The notes below the pieces were generated by a model, which did not search any database, was not told the DNA's origin, and was given only the letters and a program-made list of their open reading frames with translations. 64,000 nucleotides of DNA from Cristatella mucedo (lineage: Eukaryota; Bryozoa; Phylactolaemata; Cristatellidae), in assembly GCA_009760855.2 (NCBI GenBank), contig WPIO01000237.1:62001-126000 (forward strand). The letters are read 5' to 3'. Positions within the stretch are counted from its first letter, which is position 1. Every line of letters begins with the position of its first letter. The position numbers and the translations under genes were made by a program. This document shows positions 1-11,109 of the stretch, in pieces.

Positions 1-320
1 GAAAGAGCTTGCATACGAACTGGAGAAGCGTGAGAAAGAAGAAGACTATGACCGCAAGATGAAAGAGATGGACATTGAAATCAAACGTGCACGCTTGAGA
101 AATGAAGCCAAAGAGGAAGAAGAAAAAAAAAGTTGTAGCAGAGCCAAAAGAAGTAGAAGATTACTCTGAGACACTGAAAGGAAAACATCCTAAAGCGTAC
201 AGAGAAATTGAGAAAGTCATTAAAGAGAAATCAGTTAAGGAACCTACGTTTGTACACGAAGTCACAGGAAGACCACATGGCTATGGGGGAGCAATGAAAA
301 AACTAGGTGCTGGTCTGTAA
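1..320 (+). pseudogene. charged coiled-coil protein remnant of the virus-like element
   Basis: The first 100 bases read as an open, highly charged helix rich in E, K and R and enter from outside the window. A 72-residue lysine-rich ORF (102-320) then ends with a short Gly-rich tail (motif GAMKKLGAGL). Such K/E-rich coiled coils are common next to structural genes in Polinton-like elements, but I recognise no named family. It lies just upstream of the capsid-like region on the same strand. Confidence 0.45.
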
Positions 321-369
321 ATGCAAAGTAAAAACCAATTTTTACTTTGTATAAGAGAAGTGTGGCTAG

Positions 370-2440
370 TGCTCCGATTGACATAATGTTGGAACTCGGT
401 GATCGAAGTCTGCCGATTTACCCAATTAGGAACTATCAATACCGTGAGTTCTTTCCAACTAGTGGAAACTAAACAGACGCGATTATTTCTCCTAAGCTAA
501 TAACATTTATTGTACCTGGAGAGCAGAACTTGTGTTATGTGCTATCAGATTCTTACTTAATGTTACAAGGACAGATTCAAGTTGCAGGCACAGCACTAAA
601 TATCTATGTGACTCCCAACGGAAACCTTGCAGTAGGCATTGTCAATAATGCCAAGAGTTGGCTGTTCAGCTCCATGAGGGTCAGGCTTCGTGCAGAATAG
701 ATTGAAGCTTTACTGGCGCGTAAACAAAGGCATACTGAGGCGAGCGCTCGAATGCCGAATCGGTCAGTTTCTGATGGGCGCTCGACGTTAAAGGCGCTTC
801 CGGAATTTTAATAACTCGAAATCGAAAGTTCAATAATAGTAATAATATTAACACACCTGATAAAGCGCCCTCAGAGAACTAAGTTTCTTTCTACGGGCTT
901 CGCATTTGCTGTAAAGGAAACGCGATCGAATCCATAGTGGCAGCATGCTCATAAAACAACAATAACAACATGGTTAGGGGTGACATGTAAGTATGGTTAG
1001 TGGCAGCATGCCCAGTGTCAGCACGCGTAAGCACATAGAGGTTGAATCGCGGGACCCACTAAATGCTGCGATAAATAGGTTGCGTTTTTAATTTCTTTTG
1101 AAATGTGATGTGATTACGAAAACCAACTTTCAAAACATCACCGACAAAAGTAAAACAAGAGATAGTTGACATTTACTCAAAGAGTGCTATTATAGTTAAA
1201 GATTTATATTATAGTTTTCCGGAGGTGCCTGGCACAGTTTCAACTCTAATGGGTCTGCTAACCTACCCAAATGACTACAATAGGACAGAGAGTTCAGCAA
1301 CTTTATGGAAAAAGGATGAGGCTAGTGCAACAGAAGATATGTACACAGGTATTGAAAACTTTACCAGCCCTAGTGCGGCCGGAGCAACTGCTTCAAATAA
1401 TTGATTCATTTATCGCAGAAGCCTTACTAGTACTCTTGCTGATACTGTAGGGACGTTTAGCATTTCGCTGCCTCTTTCTAGGCTGCCGGTTTCTCTGCAG
1501 AAACGAATCGAATATTATACAATATAACTTTTACTTTAGAAATTTTGTATTTTGGAGGTGCTGACTACAACACTTTAATGACTGGAGCAACAGGACTTTT
1601 TGGTAATACTGATAAGGCAATTACTACCAGGGTAGTTGCGGTTGCTAATGGAGACGAAGTTTGGACGGGTTTTAGGATTTCTATGTCAAAGATCAGACTA
1701 ATGGTTCCTTGTGTTACTCCTGCACTTAGTATTGAAAGGGGCTTGGCAGAAATCTCAAGCGAGCCAGGAAAGGAACTTAAGCTGAATTACATAGTGAGAC
1801 GATACGAAAACACAACAGTAAACAGTTTTAACCAGGGCTTGAAAAATTGCCAAAATCACTATCAGTCCAAAATACGATTGGCAAGGTTCAGTGGCTCATT
1901 GTTGCGGCACCAAACGCTAACAAATACAAGGACTACACGCAAAATCCTGGCGCTTACAATCATGATATCATTAAGAATGTTGTTGTATTGGCTAATGGTT
2001 TTATCCAGTATCCATCCCTAGCTAGAAGTAGTTATCCTAAGGACGGAAAATGTTCCACTGAATATCTTAATTTGACATAATTCAGAAATTACTGAGCCTG
2101 TTCGGGTTACTTATCCTAAGTGGCTAACACTGTATCTAATTCACGTAGTTGACTTGCAATACAACGATCAGCCACTCAGGAATACGACTAGACTTGATGT
2201 TACTAAGGAGTTCAATGAGTTAATCCCTGTTGGCACAAATGTTAAGTTTCATTACTTGACGATATGTGATAACACTGCAGATTATCTTTTAACGGTAATG
2301 GAAGCCAATTTACTTGCATTAAATGAACGTGGATTAATGACAATATTGTTACTGAATGAAATTTTTATATATGGTATACGATGGAAAAGTTTTATTTTGT
2401 TAAAAGTTTGGAAGAATGGAAGAGATCGATGAGCTTGAAC
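370..2440 (+). pseudogene. capsid-like protein remnant (double jelly-roll type suspected)
   Basis: Scattered plus-strand segments share the look of a viral major capsid protein. An N-terminal stretch has an IxFxVPGxQNLxYVLSDSYLxLQGQI-type strand pattern, followed by a VNNxxxxxFSSMRVRL-like strand. A middle stretch matches the LPLSRL motif that in Polinton and adintovirus capsids precedes a long beta-rich section, and later parts have repeated short strands. A LINE-A 3' end is inserted in the first third. The region is broken by several disruptions. The capsid call rests on pattern memory and context rather than an alignment; it could be another beta-rich structural protein. Confidence 0.5.
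800..1125 (-). mobile_element. LINE-A 3' end inserted in the virus-like element
   Basis: A short AAT-rich stretch near 830 is followed by the conserved antisense tail block (AAAGCGCCCTCAGAGAACT at about 855) and the family-A 3' untranslated region, including the CAGCATGCTC and ATGGTTAGGGGTGACATG blocks also seen at 18.1, 26.2 and 34.1 kb in this window. Only the 3' untranslated part is present, so this is a strongly 5'-truncated copy. It interrupts the capsid-like region. Confidence 0.75.
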
Positions 2441-3194
2441 ATTGGGGGATTGGAGGTATATTATATGCTTGGGGCAGGAATAGTATTTAGTAATCAGAGC
2501 GACTATGACACAGATGTAATGGCTAATCGAAAGTTAAAAAAATATAAAGCGAACATCTCTAAAAAAAGATTTTCACTCATGCTTTTCGGTAAATGTTTGA
2601 GCCGATTGCTGCTAAGTTCTTGGAGGTTAAATTTAATACTAAGCTTGGAAACGCAAATGATTGTTTTAGTCGAGATTGTTACAAATATTCCCCTGATGAA
2701 ATAATTGGAGAAAATACTTTAGTTTTAATAAAACGTTTGTGGCGCAGGCGAAAAAGGATAGAGAAATACCAAAAAAGTATCATGCCCAGCGTGTGTTACA
2801 TATGCTAGAATTATGTGACTGCCTCTACTGTGAATTTGAGATAATGGTGCCGGGATTGAACTGTGAAGATGTACCTGAAGATTATGTTTCGGCTGGAAAT
2901 GCAAGAATTCCTACAGAGGCAGAAATAGACAGGCCGTTGAGATATCCACTGTTTATCTATGTGCTTGAGAATGAGAGATGTTATGATTTTGAGTTTGACT
3001 CGATTCGCAAGTGTGGTAGATTCATTAAGAAAGTTAATTCTGGATTTAATATTAAGTATAATATTAGGAGATCACTACAGCAAGTAGTGGAAGATGACAA
3101 TCCTGGTAGGTTTGCAAGGATTGTTCCAATAGTTGGAGAAGTGCTAGATAAATCTAAAGTTTTAATAGCAAAGTATACAGACGAATTGCAAAGT
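2440..3194 (+). pseudogene. unrecognised protein remnant of the virus-like element
   Basis: Plus-strand reading frames across this stretch give an acidic to neutral protein of roughly 200 residues. The longest open part (2739 to the LINE-B insertion) includes a Cys-rich LCDCLYCEFE patch and a hydrophobic IPTEAEIDRPLRYPLFIYVL segment. I do not recognise the family. It sits between the capsid-like and tail-fibre-like regions, so a structural or minor capsid role is a guess from position. Its last residues come from the inserted LINE-B end, which supplies a new stop. Confidence 0.4.
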
Positions 3195-3301
3195 GTACCG
3201 AAAGCTGCTTAGGCTGTGAGTGCGCTATACAAAACTCTCCTGCGTAACACCCATATGGTTTTTATGACTTTGTGGAGTTACAGACGGAGATACATTACAT
3301 T
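3195..3301 (+). mobile_element. LINE-B 3' end inserted in the virus-like element
   Basis: The block from CGAAAGCTGCTTAGGCTGTG to a short (ACATT)n run matches the 3' end of LINE-B at 27.4, 37.8, 47.5 and 61.1 kb. It carries the shared GTGGAGTTACAGACGGAG block just before the tail. Only about 107 bp are present. Confidence 0.75.
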
Positions 3302-4150
3302 CATCTTAGTGCTTACTTTAAGAATTTCAATGGTTATTTGTTGTCTGATCTTTCTGCAAATGGAAATATGGTGACGAATCTGGCTGATCCAGTCAATCCA
3401 AGTGATGCTGTTACAAAATCTTTATGTTGATATCACTTATTTAGTAACTGGAAATGGATCTATTGATTTAAAAGATGTGACAGCTAATAATCTTGGACCT
3501 GGAGTAAATCCAACAGATGCTGCTAATGTTTCCCAAATTAGCAGTTATGTTAGTAAATCAGGAGATACGATGACAGGAGATTTGAATATCAATAGCTTGT
3601 ATATTACCTCGGCTTATTGAAAATCAAGTACTACTACTCCTACTGGTCTGTCTGATGACTTTAGTGTTACTTATGGCGGAACGAAACGAGATGTTGTGTT
3701 ATATGGCAGCCTTGCAACAACAACATTTCACATGGGAAATTATTCGATGATTAATCTTGCTGATCCTGTTAATCCTGGTGATGCTGCGACGAAAAGCTAT
3801 GCTAACAAACAGTAAAAAAACAACGGAAGTGATTCAAGTGTCATTTAGTCCAAAGGCTGTGAACTCTATATACAGACTTCTGCTAATTATTCGTGGACAA
3901 GTAAAACAGCGCCACCACTAATAATGCTTAGCTTGATGGTTATTGGTAATTCTAGTTGTGTTTATCTGCGGCCAAGTTCAGATACTACTGTTGTTTCAGG
4001 AGTAGTACGTGCAATAAATACTGTAAGAACTAGTATAGACTTTAAGTATTACGCATTTTTTAATAAACTGACTACTGACTATTACTTTCTTGATAATCTT
4101 GGCAATTTAAGATTCATTCTCTTGGTCAGCTATGTATTCACGTGAAATAT
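3302..4150 (+). pseudogene. phage-tail-fibre-like repeat protein remnant
   Basis: Two copies of the motif NLADPVNPxDAxTKSY appear (about 3378 and 3752), and a VSKSGDTMTGDLNI motif at about 3549. In bacteriophage tail fibres these are standard repeats: the (N)xxxPxxxxDAATKxYVD box and the SGDTMTGDL box. Similar receptor-binding modules are known in some eukaryotic dsDNA viruses and virus-like elements. Here the module lies between structural remnants and an integrase of Polinton type, so it is most likely the spike or fibre of this element rather than bacterial contamination. The composition matches its neighbours. It is broken in several places. Confidence 0.65.
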
Positions 4151-4570
4151 AGATATAAATCAGTAATACAACTAATTCCTTTAGCTTGTTTGTTTGCACT
4201 TACCCTTGATTAGTGAAAACAGTTTTGCAATGGGTGTTATTGCTTCATGCTCGCCACACCGATGATGGACATTGATTTTGGAGCACTTTTTTAGAGTGCT
4301 TCTTGGCAAGAGCATAAATCGTTGTTGGTTTTGATTTGGTAAATTGATTCCTAGCAAAATGGCAATCTACCTAGATAATCATTGTACTGTTTGTAGGATG
4401 CCGGAGTCAAATTATGTTTCAGTCTAATCGATATCGCACAGATCACATTGTAATTCATCTTTCAGCTTTGATCTAGGTTTTATTTTTTCACATTTCGGAT
4501 GATCGGTTTCCAGGTATTTTTTTGATGAAGTCTGGTACAAACTTAACACAATATTTCCATTCTCTATATA
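4151..4570. other. spacer between fibre-like and integrase regions
   Basis: AT-rich sequence with frequent stops in all frames. I see no motif here. It is presumably decayed intergenic DNA of the virus-like element. Confidence 0.4.
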
Positions 4571-4574
4571 ATTT

Positions 4575-5450
4575 CATTCTTAACTTTAAAAGAGAGGGAA
4601 AAGGAAGGTAAGTATGACCCGGATTTAGATATAAGCAAGGTATTTAAACCAAGGCCAAAAGTAATTCCTCATGGTTTCTTTGACACAGAAGCGCCTAATG
4701 AAAGACATCAAGGAGATATGCTTCATATGCCTATCGATTCGGGATATAAATACGCATTAGGAGGGATTGATGTTGCTTGTAAGTATAAAGAGTCGAGAGC
4801 GCTTAAAACAAAATTATCGAGGGAAGTAAAGCAAGCAATAGTTGCTTGAAGGATACTTGAGAATGGCCGAAAAGGACAACACTAAATCCTGAATCAGAGT
4901 TCAAAGGATATTTCAAGAAAGAAATGAATAACAATGGAGCACGAGTGATAGAAGCAACAAGCAAAAAAGTGCTGCATTAGTTGATAGACTGAATAGAACG
5001 ATAGCAGAAAGAGCTTTCATTGCTCAGTATGAAAAATAATTAGAAAGTCTTAATTTCGGAGGTCAAACTAGAAACAAGTAGTGGATTGAGAATTTCCCTA
5101 AGATTTTAGATTACGAATAATGAATACCTGAATAGTAACGTTACTAGAGCAACAGGAGAAGAACAGGCAAAATCTATAAAAAAAAGAAAGAGTCAAACAA
5201 AAGAAACAGGAGTACCATAGAAAAGTGGGAGAGTAAGAAGAGTCATTAGAACTTAGAACAACAGTTAGATATTTACTAGAACCGGGCGAAGGTGAAGATG
5301 AAAAAAGAAGAAGAGCAACAGATCCGATAAGGAGCTTGACAAAACATACAATTGTTAGAATAATAATAATGAAAGACTAACCACTTAGATATTTCCTGAA
5401 CGATATAAAGAGAAGTTTTGTCAATGAAGAATTGCAAGTTATCAAAAAGT
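4575..5450 (+). pseudogene. retroviral-type (rve) integrase remnant of Polinton kind
   Basis: The remains include YDPDLDISKVFKPRPKVIP, then ERHQGDMLHMPIDSGYKYAL with the first catalytic Asp region and GGIDVA, then a region resembling the conserved Asn/Asp and Glu blocks (LVDRLNRTIAERA). They finish with a C-terminal RYLLEPGEG/RYFLND section like the chromodomain-type tail of Polinton integrases. Polinton integrases insert the element with 6-bp target duplications. The gene is on the plus strand after the fibre-like region and is broken in several places. Confidence 0.72.
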
Positions 5451-6545
5451 GATCAAACCTTTTGAGTGGTATCTATTTGATCTGGTGATTTAACGATATC
5501 ATGGAATTCTTTTCTAGTTATGACATCATCAGACAAAGCATCGGTTACCTTTGAGATAAACTTTGCATTTGCATCTAAAGTTGCTCTTTTGCGTTTGTCT
5601 ATTTCAGCAAGGACGCCATCAGTTGATAACAATATCGTAGTTACTGCTGCGAATGCAGGAACAACGTTAGATAACTCCAGGACTGATGGGATTTAAGTGC
5701 TGGTAATCGTTACTCCTAGCGATATGACAATGTTTACAAATTTCAGTTCATATCTCACCTTCGTTAAACTCATTTGGCACAACATTACTTTGCTATTGAA
5801 TTGCATAACTTCTTTGTCTCGCTGGTTAGCATACTTCTTGTGCTTGTCGGACATCTTTGATTTATATTATGATAAGGTTTATCTGTTTGTTTAACGATAA
5901 GAACAAGCCACACAGCAGCTAATAAATCCTCTATCACTAAAATCACTATTGCAATTTCTAGATGCATTTTCTACTTCATCATAATTGGTTACTAAATTTT
6001 TTGGCACACCTAGCAACTTAAGATCTCTTTCATAATATTTCCGTTGTGCTTCAAACTTATCGCTTTTATCAGATAACTAGGAATTAATCCTTTATATTTC
6101 TGAACATTTCTCCTGCCGAGACATCTCTGCAATCATTTGCTTTCAATCGTCGGCATTATTTAATAATGCTTGCACAACCAAGCAACTCCAACTGTACCTA
6201 CATTCTATTGCAGGGTTCCTAGATACTTTCTTGCCTCTTTCAACATTGCTGAAGACGTACTTTGGTTCCTCAATCTTATCAGTTCGTTGAATACACATGA
6301 TCCCTTTCTACTAGAAGTGTACTGCTAAACTACCTAATCAGTTGACCTTCATTAATAGTGACATCCAAGAACTTCTTGAGATATTTAAATGATGTATAAT
6401 TAAACGAGAGTACCAAACACGCAAATCTTCACGCAAGTCTCCTCGAACTCTCGCTAATGATGAAACGGGAGTTTGCCCTCCTGGAATGATTTGTTTCATA
6501 CAATAGTAAACAATCCTTTAATACGTTATAACCTTCTGGCACTTC
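5440..6545 (-). pseudogene. unrecognised minus-strand gene remnant of the virus-like element
   Basis: Read on the minus strand, the part near 5440-5700 gives a clean helical stretch with motifs VVPAFAAVTTILLSTDGVLA and ITRKEFHDIVKSPDQ. Similar quality patches appear up to about 6500 (for example VERGKKVSRNPAIE and EARKYLG). This convergent arrangement with the plus-strand integrase is consistent with a virus-like element carrying genes on both strands. I do not recognise the family. It is broken in several places. Confidence 0.45.
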
Positions 6546-6560
6546 ACCACGTTTTTGAAT

Positions 6561-6839
6561 AATGCAAATGCGTTTTGTATAAAATTGCCACTTCTGGCGA
6601 GCTCAGACTAGCAGCTGCCCCATCTGGAGCGAGCGCGACTGAAACGAGTGCAAGATTCCAGGTGGGGCAGGTGCTAATCGGGCAAGACCAGGAGGAACAT
6701 TTTCATACAGCATGGGGTGTGCAAACCAAACGACGCTCATTAAACCATAATTCCGTTACCCGTAAACCGATCAAACCATACACCCGCAATAAACCACTAA
6801 ATTACAGGCGGGACTAAATCTGTCGTGTCAAAGTTCTAA
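6561..6839. other. unassigned spacer
   Basis: Sequence between the virus-like element and the DNA transposon. An ORF of 80 codons at 6575-6817 has no recognisable motif and begins at a non-ATG codon, so I do not call it a gene. Confidence 0.5.
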
Positions 6840-7595
6840 CTAGGAGGAAAGTCGGCGTTGGCCCGGAAAAAAGTCGGCCTTGTAAAAGCGGAGTAGCAGC
6901 AACTTCTGCGAAAGCCGCAGGGCGAATGACCTGACATCACCAGTCACGTGCTCGGTCGTTTGTAGACAAACACGCCCTAAGTAGGGGGGGGGAGTTGTTT
7001 CCCCCGTAATCGTGTTTGTCTCGATGCGACCGCTAAGAGCGGCGATAGCATCGAACTAGACGTGCAGTGACATTGTGCCCCACGAATAAAGTTTGGTAAA
7101 ATCCCCGGTAGGTGATTTATGACTTGATCGAGCGCACGTCGAAGAACTCGCCTCCCGCACGGTAACGATCGGTAGAATTGCACCCCGGGGCACTCTTTAG
7201 TCGTGGCGACCCACTTGTAGCGCACTCTGCGTTCGGAGCCGCCCAGTCGATCGAGGGCTGGCGCCCGCGTTTCAGCAGTGCTGGAACGCACGTCATATCC
7301 GCGAGTGTTCGGCTTTGCAGAATGGCCCCAGCACAACCGCATGCTAGCGAGTCGGGTAGCCTAAAATAATCTCTCCATCAGCCTTGTTAAATGTGCAACC
7401 TTTAGCACAGAAACATTGCCAGCCTCAGCTATCCTAATCCGATGCTCCGGGTCTCTAGGACTTGATGAGAAAAGACAACAGCGTCCCACTCGTATCATTG
7501 CTGGTTTGAGACCGCCAGCTTTTATCGCTGACCACCGGTAGAGCTGCGTTTACATGGCCGACTTTCCTCGTGACCGACTTCGACTTTCCTCCTAG
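6840..7595. mobile_element. non-autonomous DNA transposon with TIRs and TAA target duplication
   Basis: The left end CTAGGAGGAAAGTCGG (6840) is matched in inverted orientation by the right end CGACTTTCCTCCTAG (to 7595). The match continues imperfectly inward for about 55-60 bp, through AAGTCGGCC and a TGTAAA..GC block. TAA occurs directly outside both ends (6837-6839 and 7596-7598). A 3-bp TWA duplication is typical of PIF/Harbinger elements. The 756-bp body has no transposase motif, is GC-rich and contains a hairpin (AGACAAACACG with its inverse, about 6963-7022). It is probably a Harbinger-type MITE; the superfamily is inferred from the duplication only. Confidence 0.7.
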
Positions 7596-7598
7596 TAA

Positions 7599-8111
7599 GG
7601 ATTTTTACGAGACAGATTTAATGGCCAACTTAGTCCTGCACACAGCCCGTGCTCTAATCCAGAAAGCTGGTATGAAGGAGGGTTTCCCCGGAAGTACGCC
7701 GAGCCATCACCCGCAGAAGTTGAGTTCGCCGCTGCAGTCGTGACTGTTGACTTGTAAGAGAAGAATGTAATTAAACGGAATAAACTAATTTTAAAGCTCT
7801 GAAAGTGAGCCGTACTAAGTAATGCGCGCCGTTACGAGTGTAAGAGCGCATAGTGCTTAGTAGTGAGGACCTTTATGGGTTTATTATTGGAGGATTTAAT
7901 AAACCTACTCACAGCGTTTCCTTTGTTTCCAATGACTTGCTCTGAACGTCTCAATATAAGTCCAGTCGAGGAACGCAAGCCATTTTAATTGTGGCCGTAG
8001 GATGTACAAGGTATGCTATGAGCCCGGTGTGTTTTGATTGGTCGGCTGGACTAACTAGGAGACAAAAAGTAATAGCAGATTCTCCTTCTTGAGATCTGCA
8101 GACATTGCTCG
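7599..8111. other. unassigned spacer
   Basis: Sequence between the DNA transposon and the Ty3-like element. No coding motif, repeat or RNA signal recognised. Confidence 0.5.
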
Positions 8112-8115
8112 GCCC

Positions 8116-8700
8116 TGTAGTTTGGTCGCACAGTAGAGAGCCAGCCGATGCCCAACACCGACAGTTTATTACTAACGCACGGAGCCCCAGAGTGCACGGC
8201 TCCCCTCAGGCCCTGCCCTCGCACGACTCCCGTCCCCTGGTCGACTCCGATGATTCCTCGACCGCAACTGTGCACCGGCCGACCCTGATGGTGAATCCAC
8301 CATCTGGCCACCAGCTGGTTACCGGCCTGTGTCCATGCCACGTCACAGGCGGACCACAGCTGTGCACTGGCCGACCCTGATGGTGAATCCACCATCTGGC
8401 CACCAGCTGGTTACCGGCCTGTGTCCGTGCCACATCACAGGCGGACCACAGCAGTGCACCGGCCGACCCTGATGGTGAATCCACCATCTGGCCACCAGCT
8501 GGTTACCGGCCTATGTCCATGCCACATCACAGGCGGACCACAGCTGTGCACCGGCCCCTCTCGGTGGTGCTTCTAACAGCTCACCAGTGGCCTATCAGAG
8601 GAGCCTGCATACAATACACACATACGAACTACACGCTCCCTTGACCTTAAGGTCACAAGTCAGGAGCCGGCATACAATACATACATACATACTAACCACA
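8116..8700 (-). repeat. 3' LTR of the Ty3-like element
   Basis: This 585-bp repeat shares its start (TAGTTTGGTCGCA), middle and end (ACTAACCACA) with 12423-13195. It includes three 92-bp minisatellite units and, near its right end, an imperfect tandem copy of the terminal 60-bp block (AGGAGCCTGCATACAATACA). The other LTR copy in the window, the solo LTR at 29.86 kb, lacks that terminal duplication. Confidence 0.85.
8273..8548. repeat. LTR minisatellite, 3 units of 92 bp
   Basis: Three head-to-tail units of exactly 92 bp start at 8273, 8365 and 8457. Each begins CACCGGCCGACCCTGATGGT or a one-base variant and contains CCACCAGCTGGTTACCGGCC. Units are nearly identical. The same unit occurs five times in the partner LTR and once in the solo LTR. 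Confidence 0.92.
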
Positions 8701-9024
8701 CGCTACCTTGACATTAAGGTCGCAAGTTTGCAGCAACAACACATGTAGCTGCAAGGTACAAAACAGTGATGAGCAAGCCTATCCGGTCAGGACATAGTCG
8801 TCGTACCGGTGTGGAAGTCTCACAGCGCACCTGGGCCGCTGTACTGGTTCAGCCCTGTCGCCTTCAGGTGCAGGGGGCGCCTCTTTCTGCCCTGGTACGA
8901 GACACAAGTCGGACACGTGGCGACGCACACCGTCGATCTCGATTCCCACGCCCTGGCCCTCACTGGTTACCGTGCCCTCGGGCTAGTCGGTCGTGCAACG
9001 AGCGCCGGCAGACTTCACAAAGAC

Positions 9025-9781
9025 TCACTGGCCGACCGCATATTGAGAAGTCCTCGGGCCCTGATCTGTCTGTACTCTCAAGAGGGGGCTTTTCCACTCA
9101 TAGGAGAACAGCCTTCTGCAGGGCACCGATTCCTCGTGCAACCCGGCTGTTAGCGAGATGTTGTACCAATACATCATCATCAGGACGTCCTTGCCCGTGC
9201 GAGCCGCCATTCCCTTGATGGTCCTGTGATTTTGCTCAACGATGCCGTTGCCGGAGGGCTTATAAACGCACCGGTATATGGGCTCCAGGCCCCAACGGTC
9301 GCTAAGACCGCGAAGATTTGTTGAACGAAAGCTCGAACCATTATCCATGAGCAGCTGCTGCAGAGGGCCACGTTCCCTAAAAAAATTCGTCAAGATTTTG
9401 AACCAAAGAGTTTTCTCCCTCGTCGGGTATTCGCCTCCAAATAGCGAAACGGCTCGGTCCACAATCCACCACGGTCAGATGTTTTTGGCCCTTGAAATGC
9501 ATTACGTCGCAGGCCAGGCGCTGCCAATTCTCGCTTACATTCAGCACGCCTGGACTCCATGTGACTAGTGCAGGATCGATCGACTTGCAACGAGGGCTGG
9601 CCTTCACGACGGCTTCGATGTCCTTTCGCCGGATAGTAGCTTTCGGGTGGCACATTCTGGCAAGGTACAGTGTCCTGTCAACTCCAAAGTGGTGAAGGCT
9701 GTGGAAACTCTTTAGGTCGACGCCGACCACCGGCGAAGACGCCTGCTCTGGAACAGCGAGACAGCTTACATTCGCCCTCAT
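9025..9781 (-). pseudogene. integrase region of the Ty3-like element
   Basis: The minus-strand protein shows an HHCC-type zinc-binding part (FHSLHHFGVD...ASPRCKSID), the core block CDVMHFKGQKHLTVVDCG, the LMDNGSSFRS block and the NGIVEQNHRTIKG block. These are the D, D, E catalytic neighbourhoods of retroviral-type integrases. The region lies between RNase H and the 3' LTR. It is part of a broken element. Confidence 0.8.
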
Positions 9782-9784
9782 CCA

Positions 9785-10130
9785 ATTCTGAGCGACGCGG
9801 GTCAGCTGGTCGGCTTTATTGTCGGATGATCACACCAGGACTACGGAAGCCTTCAGTCCACACTCTGACACAGTGTCGGCTATCAGTGCTAGCTTGCGTT
9901 TGATAAGCGCTTCTCCCATGCCGTGGGCTCGTACAGGCTTATCTCCAACCAGCAGTGACTGTAGCCATCCGTGAACAGTTGCTGAATCTGTCACGATCTC
10001 CACCTGCCGTAATGACTAAGCAATGGCCACATTGAGGCCCTTGATGATAGCCTCCAGCTCAGCAAGATTGATGTGGGCTACGTCGTCAGCTTTTCGCAGC
10101 CAGGAGGCATCCTCGACGATTCTTCCTCCT
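9785..10130 (-). pseudogene. RNase H region of the Ty3-like element
   Basis: Minus-strand translation contains AHINLAELEAIIKGLNVA, a Glu-containing helix, then EIVTDSATVHGWLQSLL with the third acidic residue, then an SDNKADQLTRVA ending. This pattern is that of the RNase H domain of Ty3-like polyproteins. It follows the reverse transcriptase on the same strand. Confidence 0.7.
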
Positions 10131-11085
10131 ATATCCAGGCATGTGCCGATAGCAAGGCTGCTGGCATCACACCAGGAATGCCACTATCCAGATTCGGCAC
10201 ATTCCAAATGCCTGAGACTGGATCGTCGGCATGCAATCGCTGCATCAATTCACTCGCTATGGCTATGATATTTTCACCATCGACTGATTCCCAACCGACA
10301 TCGCCAGCGTCTCGCTTTAAGTAACTGCAGGCCGGGCAAAGCCAGCCTGCGATTGGGGAATGCTCGATCAGCTGCCTGCACCACGATAACAGCTGGCGTC
10401 GCGATGGGGCGTTGGGCAATGTGCTCACCGCGTTGTCGCGGCGCCAACGAAGCTCCTCACCTTCCTTCGGCCTGCATACGCGAAGGTCAAGGACCATTCC
10501 GCCAGCGAGGCTTTCCGGCGGCTTAGCCTCCAAACCAAGTGTTCGCAGCAAGTCGATCACCTCACCATTCGAGACGACGCTGTTATTGACAACAATATCG
10601 TCGACAAACGAATCGGTACTGGTACGAACACTCTCATTCATGGACAGGACCTTTGTCAGAATCGCGGTCATTATTTTCGGGGCGACATTAAGTCCGAAAC
10701 CTATTCGTGTGAGGCAGTACCGACGTCCTTTGTACTCCACTACCTGATATTGCCAGAGAGCTGGATCAACATGCACCTGCAAGTATGCTTTTCGCAGGTC
10801 AATTATGCTCACGCTCTCGCCCAGCCGTCGACACGCTCTGAGCTTAGTGCCACACACATCGCCACCAACCGTGTGACTCGAGATAAATTGATTAAGTTTT
10901 CGGTAGTCCATCACGGGCCTCACTTTGCCCTTACTTGCCTGTACGACGGCCACTAGAGGGATCAGAGCACCACAATGACTAGCGAACGGCTGCAACCAGC
11001 CTTCCTTGATCCACTCTTCCACCTCCTTTTCGTAGTCGGCACGAATTTCCTCTCCGACATGATATGAAGCGATATGGTTCGTCAA
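10129..11085 (-). pseudogene. reverse transcriptase region of the Ty3-like element
   Basis: A 318-residue open stretch contains the RT fingers and palm: KGKVRPVMDYRKLNQFISSH, SIIDLRKAYLQVHVD, RRYCLTRIGFGLNVAPKIM, and the catalytic FVDDIVVNN box. This VDD-type active site followed by a LRTLGLEAKPPESL section is like the Ty3-like pol genes found in worms, molluscs and ticks. It is the best preserved part of the element. Confidence 0.88.
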
Positions 11086-11109
11086 TTGGGGGACGACACA
11101 ACGATTCGT

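Larger units (their letters stand above)
1..6560 (+). mobile_element. Polinton/adintovirus-like element, fossil, left end outside the window
   Basis: Several decayed virus-type genes sit together: a charged coiled-coil ORF, a capsid-like region, a tail-fibre-like region and a retroviral-type (rve) integrase on the plus strand, then an unrecognised gene on the minus strand. An integrase together with a jelly-roll-like capsid protein is the hallmark of Polintons and adintoviruses. Its composition is AT-rich compared with the GC-rich DNA that follows. No protein-primed DNA polymerase or packaging ATPase is visible, so most of the element probably lies left of the window. No terminal inverted repeat is seen near the right limit, which is approximate. 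It is broken, with many disruptions, and has received two LINE insertions, so it is old. The integrase and tail-fibre calls are firmer than the capsid call. Confidence 0.72.

Noticed and set aside
1-6560. Bacterial or phage contamination as the source of the tail-fibre motifs
   Set aside because: The same stretch contains eukaryotic LINE 3' ends and a Polinton-type integrase.
8051-8487. Repeated MVDSPSGSA-type frames in the LTRs, also at 12.4-13.0 kb
   Set aside because: The 92-bp unit is not a multiple of three, so the frames are chance products of the minisatellite.
8273-8548. CRISPR array
   Set aside because: Units are direct 92-bp repeats without unique spacers, inside an LTR of a eukaryotic element.
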